Origin: Rickettsiales bacterium
Lineage (GTDB): Bacteria; Pseudomonadota; Alphaproteobacteria; Rickettsiales; Deianiraeaceae
Assembly: GCA_017477855.1 (NCBI GenBank)
Contig: JAFUUN010000118.1
Location: 1 to 15,285 of the forward strand
Length of the DNA: 15,285 bases
Reading direction: 5' to 3'
Both the position numbers and the translations under genes were made by a program. Below the pieces are notes generated by a model that had not been told where the DNA came from, did no database searches, and worked only from the letters and a program-made list of their open reading frames with translations. Positions 1 to 8,100 of the stretch are shown one piece after another (the first letter of the stretch is position 1; each line of letters begins with the position of its first letter).

Positions 1-118
1 CACGGTCAACGATTTTACGTCCAACCAGCAGCGAACCAACCAGCAATGACAAAATAAGCAATACAATTGACAACTCTACCAGAGTAAATGATTGCTTTAC
101 ATTCTTTTTCATCTTCAT
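1..118 (-). CDS. Type IV pilin-like protein, N-terminus only (window edge)
   Basis: Reading the minus strand from the ATG at 118 gives 39 residues before the window ends. A short basic leader (MKMKKNVKQS) is followed by FTLVELSIVLLI and a hydrophobic helix with a GRK run. This is the class III signal peptide and N-terminal methylation helix of type IV pilins and type II secretion pseudopilins, with the conserved Glu at mature position 5 (residue 15). Such proteins are cleaved before the Phe and assembled into a pilus or pseudopilus in the envelope. The residue before the cleavage site is Ser (residue 10) instead of the usual Gly. A second ATG at 112 is an equally possible start. The globular domain is outside the window, so the subfamily cannot be named. 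A prepilin-peptidase homologue lies at 9121-9855. Confidence 0.85.
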   Translation of the reverse strand, partial: MKMKKNVKQSFTLVELSIVLLILSLLVGSLLVGRKIVDR

Positions 119-125
119 AAAACAA

Positions 126-147
126 GTTATAACAAAACAGTTATAAC
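126..147. promoter_or_regulatory. Paired GTTATAAC palindromes, possible operator or leader hairpin
   Basis: The perfectly palindromic octamer GTTATAAC occurs at 126-133 and again at 140-147, 14 bases start to start, each within a longer similar context (ACA.GTTATAACA). The upstream copy overlaps the predicted -10 box of the pilin gene and the other lies in its leader. Repeated palindromes at a promoter are typical of repressor sites. As the two copies are also complementary, they could instead form an 8-bp hairpin with a 6-base loop. No regulator gene is identifiable nearby. Confidence 0.4.
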
Positions 148-172
148 ATAAACTATTTTTTTTGTTTGTCAA
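145..172 (-). promoter_or_regulatory. Predicted sigma70-type promoter of the pilin gene
   Basis: On the minus strand there is a perfect -35 box TTGACA (172-167), a 16-base spacer and a TATGTT -10 box (150-145). Transcription would begin near 138, about 20 bases before the pilin start. The prediction is from consensus match only. Confidence 0.5.
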
Positions 173-240
173 GAGATAAAATTGTTTATATCTATTTGTT
201 CATTTTTTATATTGATTTTTTTGTTTATGAAAAATTGATA

Positions 241-320
241 TCGCGCGGCGCGGAGCGCGTTTGGCCGACGAGGAACGAGGCGCAGCCAAACGGCGAGGGC
301 GTGGCCTCGGGCAGCGCAAC
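241..320 (+). repeat. GC-rich palindromic element, copy 1
   Basis: This is an 80-bp GC-rich block in AT-rich intergenic DNA between the divergent pilin and ABC genes. It is one of four related copies in the window. In order it holds a hairpin GCGC-GGA-GCGC, a central stem GTTTGGC/GCCAAAC around a 19-base loop, and a hairpin CGAGG-GCGTGG-CCTCG, and it ends GCGCAAC. The 5' terminal repeat (GTTG of the other copies) is altered here, so the left edge is approximate. From 243 to 320 it matches the reverse complement of copy 4 at 77 of 78 positions. The rest of the 119-407 gap holds the pilin promoter and AT-rich sequence with no convincing ABC promoter. Confidence 0.85.
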
Positions 321-407
321 TTACAAATCAAATGTTGTTGTAATAATTATGTCGGCAATACGCAACTTGACTTTTATTTTTCATTCACTTTCCTCGTTTG
401 ATTTTAT

Positions 408-1157
408 ATGTCTCTCGCGTTGAAAATTAGCAATATCAGTAAGAGTTTTGAAATAAAAAAAAGATTTAGTAAGAAAAAGACAACAAAAGTTGTTCTGAAT
501 AAGTGCTCCATTGATGTCAAAGAGGGCAGTATTTTCGGGCTTGTTGGACTAAATGGAATTGGTAAAACCACATTAATAAAAATCATGTTTGACATGTTGA
601 CACCAGACGGAGGAAAAGTTGAATTCTTTGGTATAGACCACAACAACGCTGAGGCCCGTAAAAATGTGTGCTATCTCCCTGAAAAGTTTTCACCATCACA
701 GTATCTGACTGGTTATGAATTTTTGTCAATTTCATTGTCATTTTTTGGCAAGAGTTTGGATGAAAAAGAAGCCCAGAGAATAGCCAAAAGCATTGACCTT
801 GATCCTAATGTTTTGCAGAATGTGATTGGTAAATATTCAAAAGGTATGGGACAAAAATTGGGTATAATTTCATGTCTGTTGAGTGGCGCAAAGTTGCTTG
901 TGCTTGACGAGCCAATGAGCGGTCTTGACCCAAAATCACGTATCAAATTGAAGGAGGCCTTGAAGGAATATGCAAGCAAAGGGAACTCAATATTTTTCAG
1001 TTCACACATCTTGGAGGATATCGGAGAAATCTGCGATGACATGGCTGTTTTACATGGTGGAAAAGTGAAATTCAACGGTTCGCCAAAGGAATTCCGTGAG
1101 AAATTCAAGGCAGACACGGCTGAAAAGGCATTCTTGAACTGCATTGACGAGAAATAA
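408..1157 (+). CDS. ABC transporter ATP-binding protein (ABC-2/NatA-like)
   Basis: The gene encodes a 249-residue cytoplasmic ATPase subunit that would power a membrane permease. All nucleotide-binding motifs are visible: Walker A GLNGIGKT (47-54), signature YSKGM (143-147), Walker B LLVLDEP (163-169) and switch His200 in SSH. The Q-loop position appears as LPE (Glu92), as is common in the ABC-2 exporter group (NatA, CcmA and similar). Residues 11-27 form a basic insert before the first strand region is complete. No permease gene adjoins it: the next gene, one base downstream, is an MrpC-like antiporter subunit. The substrate therefore cannot be inferred. The ATG at 408 has no Shine-Dalgarno motif; it follows an AT-rich leader. 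Confidence 0.9.
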   Translation: MSLALKISNISKSFEIKKRFSKKKTTKVVLNKCSIDVKEGSIFGLVGLNGIGKTTLIKIMFDMLTPDGGKVEFFGIDHNNAEARKNVCYLPEKFSPSQYLTGYEFLSISLSFFGKSLDEKEAQRIAKSIDLDPNVLQNVIGKYSKGMGQKLGIISCLLSGAKLLVLDEPMSGLDPKSRIKLKEALKEYASKGNSIFFSSHILEDIGEICDDMAVLHGGKVKFNGSPKEFREKFKADTAEKAFLNCIDEK

Positions 1158-1158
1158 T

Positions 1159-1506
1159 ATGGTGACATATCTCGTGTTGGCATTTTTCTTGTTTGCGCTG
1201 TATAATGTTATTGTTGAGCAAAACCTCTTCAAAAAGATCATTTTTTCGTCCATCATGCAGTCGGCGGTGATAGTATATTACATCATCGTGGTATGGAACC
1301 CATCATTGTCTGCACCGTTTTATACCAGTTCCAGCAGCAACATGTTTGTTGACCCAGTGCCACAAGTGCTTATGTTGACGGCCGTGGTTGTCGGATTTGC
1401 CACAACTGCTCTCGGGCTTGCACTTGTTGTGCGCATAAAAAGAAGGTTTGGCACAATAATGTATAACGAGCTGGAAGATAAGAAGGAAGCAGAGTTGAAT
1501 AAGTGA
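1159..1506 (+). CDS. mrpC: Monovalent cation/H+ antiporter subunit C (MrpC/MnhC, NuoK-like)
   Basis: This 115-residue, three-helix membrane protein has hydrophobic segments at about 2-20, 27-47 and 70-93. The third begins with DPVPQVLMLTAVVVGFATTA, which closely matches the DPLPQALxLTAIVI signature of MrpC, a relative of complex I subunit NuoK. In Mrp complexes this subunit helps form the proton or sodium path and works only with the large A/D subunits, none of which is in the window. The ATG at 1159 comes one base after the ABC stop codon and gives the usual family length. An in-frame TTG at 1144, inside the ABC gene, is a less likely start. The gene ends three bases from the convergent murJ stop, so no terminator fits between them. 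A highly diverged stand-alone NuoK paralogue is the alternative. Confidence 0.78.
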   Translation: MVTYLVLAFFLFALYNVIVEQNLFKKIIFSSIMQSAVIVYYIIVVWNPSLSAPFYTSSSSNMFVDPVPQVLMLTAVVVGFATTALGLALVVRIKRRFGTIMYNELEDKKEAELNK

Positions 1507-1509
1507 AAG

Positions 1510-3054
1510 CTATTTCTTCTTCACCATGCTTTTTAGCATTTCCACATCAACAACTTTCAACACCAAACACAGACCAAAATGGGACATTCCGGCTACTCCA
1601 AGAGCTATCAAGATAGGCATAAACTTTGCCAAAGTCAAGACAATCACACATGATGAAATTGAAATCAACAGCACTTTTATGCAATGGATAAATAGGATTT
1701 TGTTGCCAAATAAATTGCCTTGTTTGTAGAGTAAAAATGCCGTCAAAAGCGATGACAAAACTTCACTCAATGTAGTGGAAATAATGACGCAATATTTCCC
1801 AACAACATTGAATAAAATTAGATTTGAAATTACATTGAAGCAAAGCGAAAATATGCCGATTTGCAGTGGAGTTTTTGTATTTTTCTGGGCGTAAAAGCAC
1901 ACAAACAGTATCTTTGAGAGGATGTTAAACGGGATTGACAAGGCATAAATGCTCAACATGGTGGCAACAATCTGTGTATCGGCAGAAGTGAACTCGCCGC
2001 GCTCATACATCAACTCTATAAACGGAGCCGACAACGTGGAAATCAACAGCGCGGCAGGGATTGCAAAAAAGGCCGCAATCATGAAGCTGGTTATCTGCGT
2101 GTGCTTGATTTCATCATGGTTTTTTGAGGCAAATGCCAAGCTCAATGTCGGCAAAATCGCAATGCTCAAACTGTATCCAATCAAGCTCAACGGGAACTGT
2201 CCTATTCTGTCGGCATAATACAAATGTGCGATGGTGCCTGGGAAATAGCTGGCAAAGATGTTGTCTACGAAGATGTTTATCTGCAAAATTCCGCTACTTA
2301 TTACTGCTGGAAGTAGTTTTACCAAAAAGCTTTTTACATCACCTTTTTCACCATTTGAGCCACGAAATGATGGAAAAACCGCTCTACGAATGCATGAATA
2401 TGAAAGAAAAAGAACTTGCAATATACCTGACAAAATCAGCATCCAGCAAAGGCACTGGCCAGCGTTCTGGAAGAATGAGTGAAGTAAAATTAGTCCCAGA
2501 GCAAGGGTCAAATTCATAAATGTAGACACAGACGCAAACTGCCAGAATGAGCCAATGCTGTTTAGAATTCCACCAAAAAGTGCCGCGATGCTAATGCAAA
2601 TGATGTATGGAAAAGCAATGCGCGACAGGTTGACGGCCAGATTGAACTTCTCAGCATCATTGACAAACCCAGGGTTTATCAACCGCACAACAGTTGGCAT
2701 GAATATCTCCATTATGATTGTCAATGCAGTCAGCGCGAGTGTCAGCAATATCATTACACGACCTGCAAAAATTCTGGCGCGCGCTTTGTCATCTTTGGCC
2801 TTCGTTGAGAAAAACGGCACAAAAACATTTGACATTGCTCCATCTGCAAAGATACGGCGAAATGTGTTCGGCAAACGGAATGCCACATAAAATGCCTCCG
2901 CAACAATGCCTGTTCCCAAAAAGCGCGCAAAGCATATGTCTCGCACCAGTCCTGCCACACGTGATAGAAAAATGTTTGCAGATATAACGAATGCAGAAAA
3001 AAATGGCTTCTTGCTGTGCTTGCTGCCACTATTTACAACTCCTCCCATACTCAT
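1510..3054 (-). CDS. murJ: Lipid II flippase MurJ (MviN)
   Basis: The 514-residue polytopic inner-membrane protein belongs to the MOP superfamily. It flips the peptidoglycan precursor lipid II to the periplasm and is usually essential. The N-terminal signature is clear: SRVAGLVRD (31-39), FRLPNTFRRIFADGAMS (59-75). Residues corresponding to E. coli Arg18, Arg24 and Arg52 are present (Arg32, Arg38, Arg66), as is the YYADR arginine matching Arg270 (Arg283). The E. coli Asp39 position is Glu53, still acidic. Length and hydrophobicity agree with about 14 helices. The ATG at 3054 lies only two bases after the VirB6-like stop codon, so murJ is probably co-transcribed with it. A second ATG two codons downstream is possible. 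The protein has a polar N-terminal extension of about 14 residues relative to E. coli. Confidence 0.95.
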   Translation of the reverse strand: MSMGGVVNSGSKHSKKPFFSAFVISANIFLSRVAGLVRDICFARFLGTGIVAEAFYVAFRLPNTFRRIFADGAMSNVFVPFFSTKAKDDKARARIFAGRVMILLTLALTALTIIMEIFMPTVVRLINPGFVNDAEKFNLAVNLSRIAFPYIICISIAALFGGILNSIGSFWQFASVSTFMNLTLALGLILLHSFFQNAGQCLCWMLILSGILQVLFLSYSCIRRAVFPSFRGSNGEKGDVKSFLVKLLPAVISSGILQINIFVDNIFASYFPGTIAHLYYADRIGQFPLSLIGYSLSIAILPTLSLAFASKNHDEIKHTQITSFMIAAFFAIPAALLISTLSAPFIELMYERGEFTSADTQIVATMLSIYALSIPFNILSKILFVCFYAQKNTKTPLQIGIFSLCFNVISNLILFNVVGKYCVIISTTLSEVLSSLLTAFLLYKQGNLFGNKILFIHCIKVLLISISSCVIVLTLAKFMPILIALGVAGMSHFGLCLVLKVVDVEMLKSMVKKK

Positions 3055-3056
3055 AA

Positions 3057-6000
3057 TTAATTATCGTTATTATTTTTATTACCATTATTTCCTTTGACAT
3101 ATACTCTTGTTTCTTTTACATTAACTTTGTCTTGTCCTTTTACTGTTTCATTTGTAATCTGAGTTTCTTTGCTTGTATTGGTTTGTTGTTTGATATTTTG
3201 TGTATGCACATTATTTGATATTTGATTTACAAAATCTGTTCTTTGTGCACTGTACCCTGATGCCATTTGATCTGATTTTGATGCTGCCGCACCATGTCTA
3301 CTACCACCAAAGGATGGCAAATTCATGAGACCGCCAAATAAATTCCATTTGCTTTTACCTTTATCATCCCTTCCATCGTCATTGCTATCCTTTGGAACGC
3401 CAGATCTGTTAGCACCTTTATTCTGCATATAATCACTAACTGCCTTTGCGCGCATATTATCAAGCAAATCACTACCAACACCATATGTCTCTTCGTGACT
3501 GCTATTTTGGTTACTGTTTGTTCCACTTTCTCCGCTTTTGTTGTTATCTTTTGCGTTATTCTGCTCTTCTTGTAATTTTTGTCCTGCTGCTTGCTCTTGC
3601 CTCAGCCGTCGCATGTTCTTTGATACAAAATCACCATAATTGACAAGACCGTCAATTGTAGCATTAGCACCTTTAATAATACCATTTCCCGCAGCTTTTC
3701 CAACATCTGCCAATCTACTACCGACACCTTTTGTACTATTACTATTAAACAATTCTTTAACAGCACCTGTAAATCCTTGTTGGCCGCCACCAGATTTGTT
3801 TCCGCCTGCTCCTCCACTTCTGCTACTTCCATCGCTAAATCCTTTATTATATCCTTGTAGATAATCATTTTGCCCACCACTGTTCATAGGATTTCCAGGA
3901 ATGCCTGATTGTGCGCCGCGTCTGCCAATAAAATTATTGCCTCGTCCAAACATTGAATCAAACTGTGAACCTATATCATCAAGTCCTCCACCTTTTCCAC
4001 TCTGACCTCCTCCTTGACCAAACATATTGTTCATATTCGCTCCGCCTGTGCCAAGAGCATTCAAACCGCCAGTACCTTCTCTGCCAATGAAACCACTTCT
4101 GTTGCTTCCATCATTAAATCCTTGATTATATCCAGATTGATGCTCGCCCATCTGACCACTATTGTTTTCGTTAGTTTGCGTATTTTTACCTTTTCCACCG
4201 CCTGCAATACCCTTTACAGCGTTGTAAATACCTTTTCCAACGTTTTTGTAGATACTACCAATCGTTGAAGCAGATTCTTTAAATGCATCTATTCCGGACT
4301 TATAAGCCTCACTGGCCTTGCCCTCGAAGCCAACGCCAATTTTGGTGTCAGGTTCGGCACCAATCATTCCTTGAATTGAGCTTTCAATTGCATCACAGAT
4401 ACCCATCATTATCATAAATATAACCAGCGCGACAAGCAATTTTAGCAGCAAGAACCACATCATTTTGTATGTCAGTCCAGAAACCATTGGTCCGCGACCG
4501 ATAAACATTTGAAAGATAGCGACCAATTTAAATCTATCCAGCAATTTTCTTGTCAAACAAGCAATTGGTGCATCACTTTCATTGCCATCATAGCACTCAC
4601 TACTCACTCCATTACCAGAAAACATATGCTCTGTGATATATTTATCTTCATCGCCAAACATTAACCAATCAAGAACAAACAAAAATAATGATAATGTAAT
4701 AAACGGAGTAATTGAGCCAGTCACATTTGCTTTAATGTCATCTATAAAAGTGGTCATTGCTTTTTTCGTTGCATCAAAAAGATACATGATAAAAACAATT
4801 GGTGATAGATATATCGTCAGCACAAGATTGAATATACATACGCAATATTTCTGCGTTGCACGTGCCAACATCATAAACATGACTACGCCAAGTGCTAAAA
4901 ATAAACAAAATGCTATTACGCCGAATGGAAATGCCAGAATCAAGAATTTTGCAACTTGGAGCAAACCATTCAAAAGATCGGTAACCAGTGCATCATCATC
5001 GCCTGTTTTCATGTGTTCTACTGCATCAGCAAGAGTATTGTCTAACCCATTGCCAGACATAGAAAACGTTAAATATTGTATAATTTTGCAATCAATTTTA
5101 TCCCAAAACCCAATGTGCGCATAGTTGTGCCAAAAGCCATTTTCTACTATGTTTGGATAATTAGCTTTTGCATTTGCAGCATTAACCTTGCTCACAAGAT
5201 ATTTTGAGTATTGAAACCTCTGGTACAAATCTGTGCCTTGATTTGCATCAACGAAATCGAGATCTACAACCCTTCCATTTATATCAATATCCGCAACAGA
5301 TGTTGGAACAATTAAATCACCAATATCTGATGGAACGATATCACCTTTTTTTAATAAAGGAGAAGGATGCATTTGTTCATTATAAAGCTGAAAAAAAGGT
5401 CTCTTATCTTCTGGTTTGTCTTCAATAATACCGCTTTGTATTAAATCTGCCAATTTGTATCCAGCAGACATTTTTTTACCACTTGGACAGACATAAACAG
5501 CTTGATTTAAAGATTGAGAGTATATTTGGCGAGGTTCAGTTTCGCTATCGCATTTATTACCAATACTGCCACTATCGCAACATTTCGGTTTTAGTTCTCT
5601 TATACCAGCAGTAGATGTCGCTGTTCTATCTTTTCTCACATAATACTTATAAGGTCTTGAAAATGGCGGAACAGGAATAAAATCAACTCCTCTTGTATCA
5701 CAGTGGCCCTGCAAACAAACATCAGTTATCACCCCATCTCTTACAAGGTGCCGTTCGCAATGAAATGCTTTTGGTTGAACAACACCATTTAATTCACATG
5801 TTAAACCATAATAATGACATTGTCCTCCTTCAACAACACCATAACACTTGCCGGGCAAATCAGATTCTGCAAGAGTTTTGCCAGCTGGTGGCAAACACGC
5901 TGGAAAATCCTGATTGCATCTCCCGTCTGAACCAATAGGCCCAAAACCCTTGTCTTTTGTTACAGCAGAATAAGCAATATCATTACCAAAAGAACATGCT

Positions 6001-8009
6001 TTTTCAACAAGATTGTTCTTTTTATCTCTTATTGTTCCAAAGACACCATCAACAGCAGTGACGCTTCCCTGTGCAACCTGCATAACTAATCTAAATAGTT
6101 GGTTCTTGGCACCATCATCAAAGACAATCAGCCAGCATAATGCCATTTTAACAAACATTTTAAGAAATTCATCTGGTTTTAGAAGCTTGGTATCACCATT
6201 GATAAATTTCCAACCGATAATAAAAAGCCAGAGAACCAAGAATATTCCAGCGACTGCCTTAATTCTATTCCTAAAAATATCAAACAATGTATATTCTAAC
6301 TTAAAATTTCTTTCCTGAAATTCAGTGCCATCAACTGCATTATAAATCCTGCTTATTGTTTGATATTTTTCTTTCAAACCATCTCTAAATTCTTTGGCCT
6401 CTTCGTAGTATTCAAAAATGTCCGTTGTAGGAAAAGTTGTTGCATCTATTTGCGAATCTTCCTTATCAAAAGTTCTACTTAAAGAACCATTAAAATAATG
6501 AATAAATTTTTTTCCTTTTTTTGGCGATGTATTATTTCTGTCTGTCGTAATATCATCGTCTCGTTCACATACTTTTACACCAGAGTAGTCATGCTTAACT
6601 GGATCTCTGCAAACTGGCGGTATCCCGCTACAAGAATAAGCGCTGGTATTGTCTACCTTGGTTTGAAACTCACTGTCACAACAAAACATCATTGGATGAA
6701 CCGATGGATTGTCAAAATATTTATCCAAAAACGTCACATTTGATTGTGTAAAAGCATATTTACGATAACCATTGCTTATACAATTACCACCAGCACCAAC
6801 GGTATATTCAATTTTTACTGCATTTTCTTTTGTCCAAAGATCTCTTAAAAGGTGATAAATTTTTATTCTTTCAGGTATCGTAAAATCTCTTGCCAAGCGC
6901 GCATTTATATCCGATTGTGTCCTTCTAATATTTCCGTTTTTATCCACTCCAATAACATTTTCAATGCCAGTGACAATGTCGTTAACCAGCTTGTAATCAT
7001 TCTTGTAATAATCTATTGTATTCTCTTTGTATGTTGTAATATATGTATGACCGAGAATTGGCATTTCAAAAATGTTTCTTGCTGTGCCCTCAATACACTG
7101 AACTATCGGTGCAGTAATAGGTAATTTACCTTTTGAATATCCAACCATGTCATTACATGAAAAGTGAAATATATTTGGTAGATCATTTGTTTGTTCGTAT
7201 AAATCTCTAAATCTCATCACCCTGCAATGCTTTGCATATCTCTTTTGATATGTCTCTTTATTTCTCATTTGCAGTTCACCATTTTCCATAACAATTACAC
7301 CATTCTCATCTTTGATATAATCTGGCTCTTCCAGAGTTCCGTGTTGTATATTATAAATACAAGGACAAGCACTATAAACACTGGCGCACAAAACATAAAT
7401 ATATCCAGGCGCATGATCTATAATGACATCATCAAACACCGTCCCACGTGGTAGAAAATCATAACGACCATAATTGTCTCTAACACAAAGTTTATCATAC
7501 GCAGCTACGATATTTTCAACTGTTGGGAGTTTATTCATCAAGTCAAGGAGTTTGGCAATTTGTCTGTCAGTATACGGTAAAGGATGCCCTTGGCTTCTTT
7601 CGTCAAGACAAATATGGTATTTTTCTGCTTTCTTCTTAGCACTGCCACTTTTCATCCAAACATATAGACATTCCAATGCTTGTCCAATATTATTACCTAT
7701 TATCAGACCAAGCAATCCAGCGTATGCAAAGCCAGCTATTTTTCCTCCATTATAAAGCAAACCCGAAACGGCACAAACTTGTGATTTATAGTTTCCACTT
7801 CCAGCAAGGGCAACAATGGTATCCCCAACAGAAGGTTGTTCATATCCATCACATCCAAGCCAATCAGCACATTTTTCCATTAGTTTATCTCCAACCGTCC
7901 AACCAAGAATTTCCTTTAATACACTTATCGTATCGGCGCGAGCTTGTGTGGTGAATGAATGTGTAAAAAAGAAAAAACAGCAAAGTATGCAAAGCAACTT
8001 CTTTTTCAC
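3057..8009 (-). CDS. virB6: Giant VirB6/TrbL-like type IV secretion membrane protein
   Basis: The protein has 1650 residues, several times the size of a classical VirB6 (about 300). A Sec signal peptide (1-25: KKK, a Phe/Cys-rich core, ARA before Asp26) is followed by a long Cys-rich N-terminal region (about 34-580; hydrophobic stretch at 92-112). Then comes a membrane core with helices near 583-602, 1017-1050, 1053-1078, 1100-1118 and 1183-1208. The core is interrupted by a second Cys-rich insert (about 672-974, including the pairs Cys810-Cys811 and spaced cysteines suggesting disulfides). The core resembles the VirB6/TrbL inner-membrane channel of type IV secretion systems, and the oversized architecture recalls the Rickettsiales VirB6-like paralogues. 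The tail (1265-1650) is hydrophilic, rich in Gly, Asn, Ser and Lys, with an internal duplication. The start is GTG at 8009; in-frame stop TAG lies at 8031-8033. No other secretion genes are in the window. The family is inferred from topology and remembered sequence character. Confidence 0.75.
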   Translation of the reverse strand: MKKKLLCILCCFFFFTHSFTTQARADTISVLKEILGWTVGDKLMEKCADWLGCDGYEQPSVGDTIVALAGSGNYKSQVCAVSGLLYNGGKIAGFAYAGLLGLIIGNNIGQALECLYVWMKSGSAKKKAEKYHICLDERSQGHPLPYTDRQIAKLLDLMNKLPTVENIVAAYDKLCVRDNYGRYDFLPRGTVFDDVIIDHAPGYIYVLCASVYSACPCIYNIQHGTLEEPDYIKDENGVIVMENGELQMRNKETYQKRYAKHCRVMRFRDLYEQTNDLPNIFHFSCNDMVGYSKGKLPITAPIVQCIEGTARNIFEMPILGHTYITTYKENTIDYYKNDYKLVNDIVTGIENVIGVDKNGNIRRTQSDINARLARDFTIPERIKIYHLLRDLWTKENAVKIEYTVGAGGNCISNGYRKYAFTQSNVTFLDKYFDNPSVHPMMFCCDSEFQTKVDNTSAYSCSGIPPVCRDPVKHDYSGVKVCERDDDITTDRNNTSPKKGKKFIHYFNGSLSRTFDKEDSQIDATTFPTTDIFEYYEEAKEFRDGLKEKYQTISRIYNAVDGTEFQERNFKLEYTLFDIFRNRIKAVAGIFLVLWLFIIGWKFINGDTKLLKPDEFLKMFVKMALCWLIVFDDGAKNQLFRLVMQVAQGSVTAVDGVFGTIRDKKNNLVEKACSFGNDIAYSAVTKDKGFGPIGSDGRCNQDFPACLPPAGKTLAESDLPGKCYGVVEGGQCHYYGLTCELNGVVQPKAFHCERHLVRDGVITDVCLQGHCDTRGVDFIPVPPFSRPYKYYVRKDRTATSTAGIRELKPKCCDSGSIGNKCDSETEPRQIYSQSLNQAVYVCPSGKKMSAGYKLADLIQSGIIEDKPEDKRPFFQLYNEQMHPSPLLKKGDIVPSDIGDLIVPTSVADIDINGRVVDLDFVDANQGTDLYQRFQYSKYLVSKVNAANAKANYPNIVENGFWHNYAHIGFWDKIDCKIIQYLTFSMSGNGLDNTLADAVEHMKTGDDDALVTDLLNGLLQVAKFLILAFPFGVIAFCLFLALGVVMFMMLARATQKYCVCIFNLVLTIYLSPIVFIMYLFDATKKAMTTFIDDIKANVTGSITPFITLSLFLFVLDWLMFGDEDKYITEHMFSGNGVSSECYDGNESDAPIACLTRKLLDRFKLVAIFQMFIGRGPMVSGLTYKMMWFLLLKLLVALVIFMIMMGICDAIESSIQGMIGAEPDTKIGVGFEGKASEAYKSGIDAFKESASTIGSIYKNVGKGIYNAVKGIAGGGKGKNTQTNENNSGQMGEHQSGYNQGFNDGSNRSGFIGREGTGGLNALGTGGANMNNMFGQGGGQSGKGGGLDDIGSQFDSMFGRGNNFIGRRGAQSGIPGNPMNSGGQNDYLQGYNKGFSDGSSRSGGAGGNKSGGGQQGFTGAVKELFNSNSTKGVGSRLADVGKAAGNGIIKGANATIDGLVNYGDFVSKNMRRLRQEQAAGQKLQEEQNNAKDNNKSGESGTNSNQNSSHEETYGVGSDLLDNMRAKAVSDYMQNKGANRSGVPKDSNDDGRDDKGKSKWNLFGGLMNLPSFGGSRHGAAASKSDQMASGYSAQRTDFVNQISNNVHTQNIKQQTNTSKETQITNETVKGQDKVNVKETRVYVKGNNGNKNNNDN
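3813..4130 (-). repeat. Degenerate internal duplication in the Gly/Asn-rich tail
   Basis: Within the VirB6-like tail the unit YNQGFNDGSNRSG (residues 1294-1306, DNA 4092-4130) recurs as YNKGFSDGSSRSG (residues 1387-1399, DNA 3813-3851), 93 residues later. FIGREG (1307-1312) is likewise echoed by FIGRRG (1360-1365). This suggests an ancestral duplication of a flexible glycine-rich segment. The function is unknown. Confidence 0.6.
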
Positions 8010-8059
8010 ACAATTTATCAGAATAAATAGCTAAAAACCAAGTTGTTATTTGCAAGTTT

Positions 8060-8086
8060 TTTATAAAAAGTATATCCACCTACCAA
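8060..8086 (-). promoter_or_regulatory. Weak candidate promoter for the VirB6-like gene
   Basis: On the minus strand TTGGTA (8086-8081) is followed after 15 bases by TATAAA (8065-8060), about 50 bases before the GTG start. The -10 match is good but the -35 is partial and the spacer short, so this is tentative. It lies downstream of repeat copy 2, outside that element. Confidence 0.25.
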
Positions 8087-8100
8087 ACAGAAAAATAGAT

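Noticed and set aside
367..395. Promoter for the ABC gene (TTGACT at 367-372)
   Set aside because: The sequence 16-18 bases downstream (around CTTTCC) does not resemble a -10 box.
166..423. 85-codon plus-strand open frame between the pilin and ABC genes
   Set aside because: It reads straight through repeat copy 1 and its AT-rich flanks, overlaps the ABC start, and looks like chance coding in the repeat.
1144..1158. TTG at 1144 as the mrpC start
   Set aside because: The ATG at 1159 gives the usual length and begins directly with the first helix; the five extra residues encode nothing distinctive.
713..1183. 156-codon minus-strand frame
   Set aside because: It is antisense to the ABC ATPase, whose motifs are all intact on the plus strand.
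4633..5124. 163-codon plus-strand frame
   Set aside because: It lies wholly antisense inside the VirB6-like gene, which has signal peptide, membrane segments and a continuous frame; this is a shadow frame.
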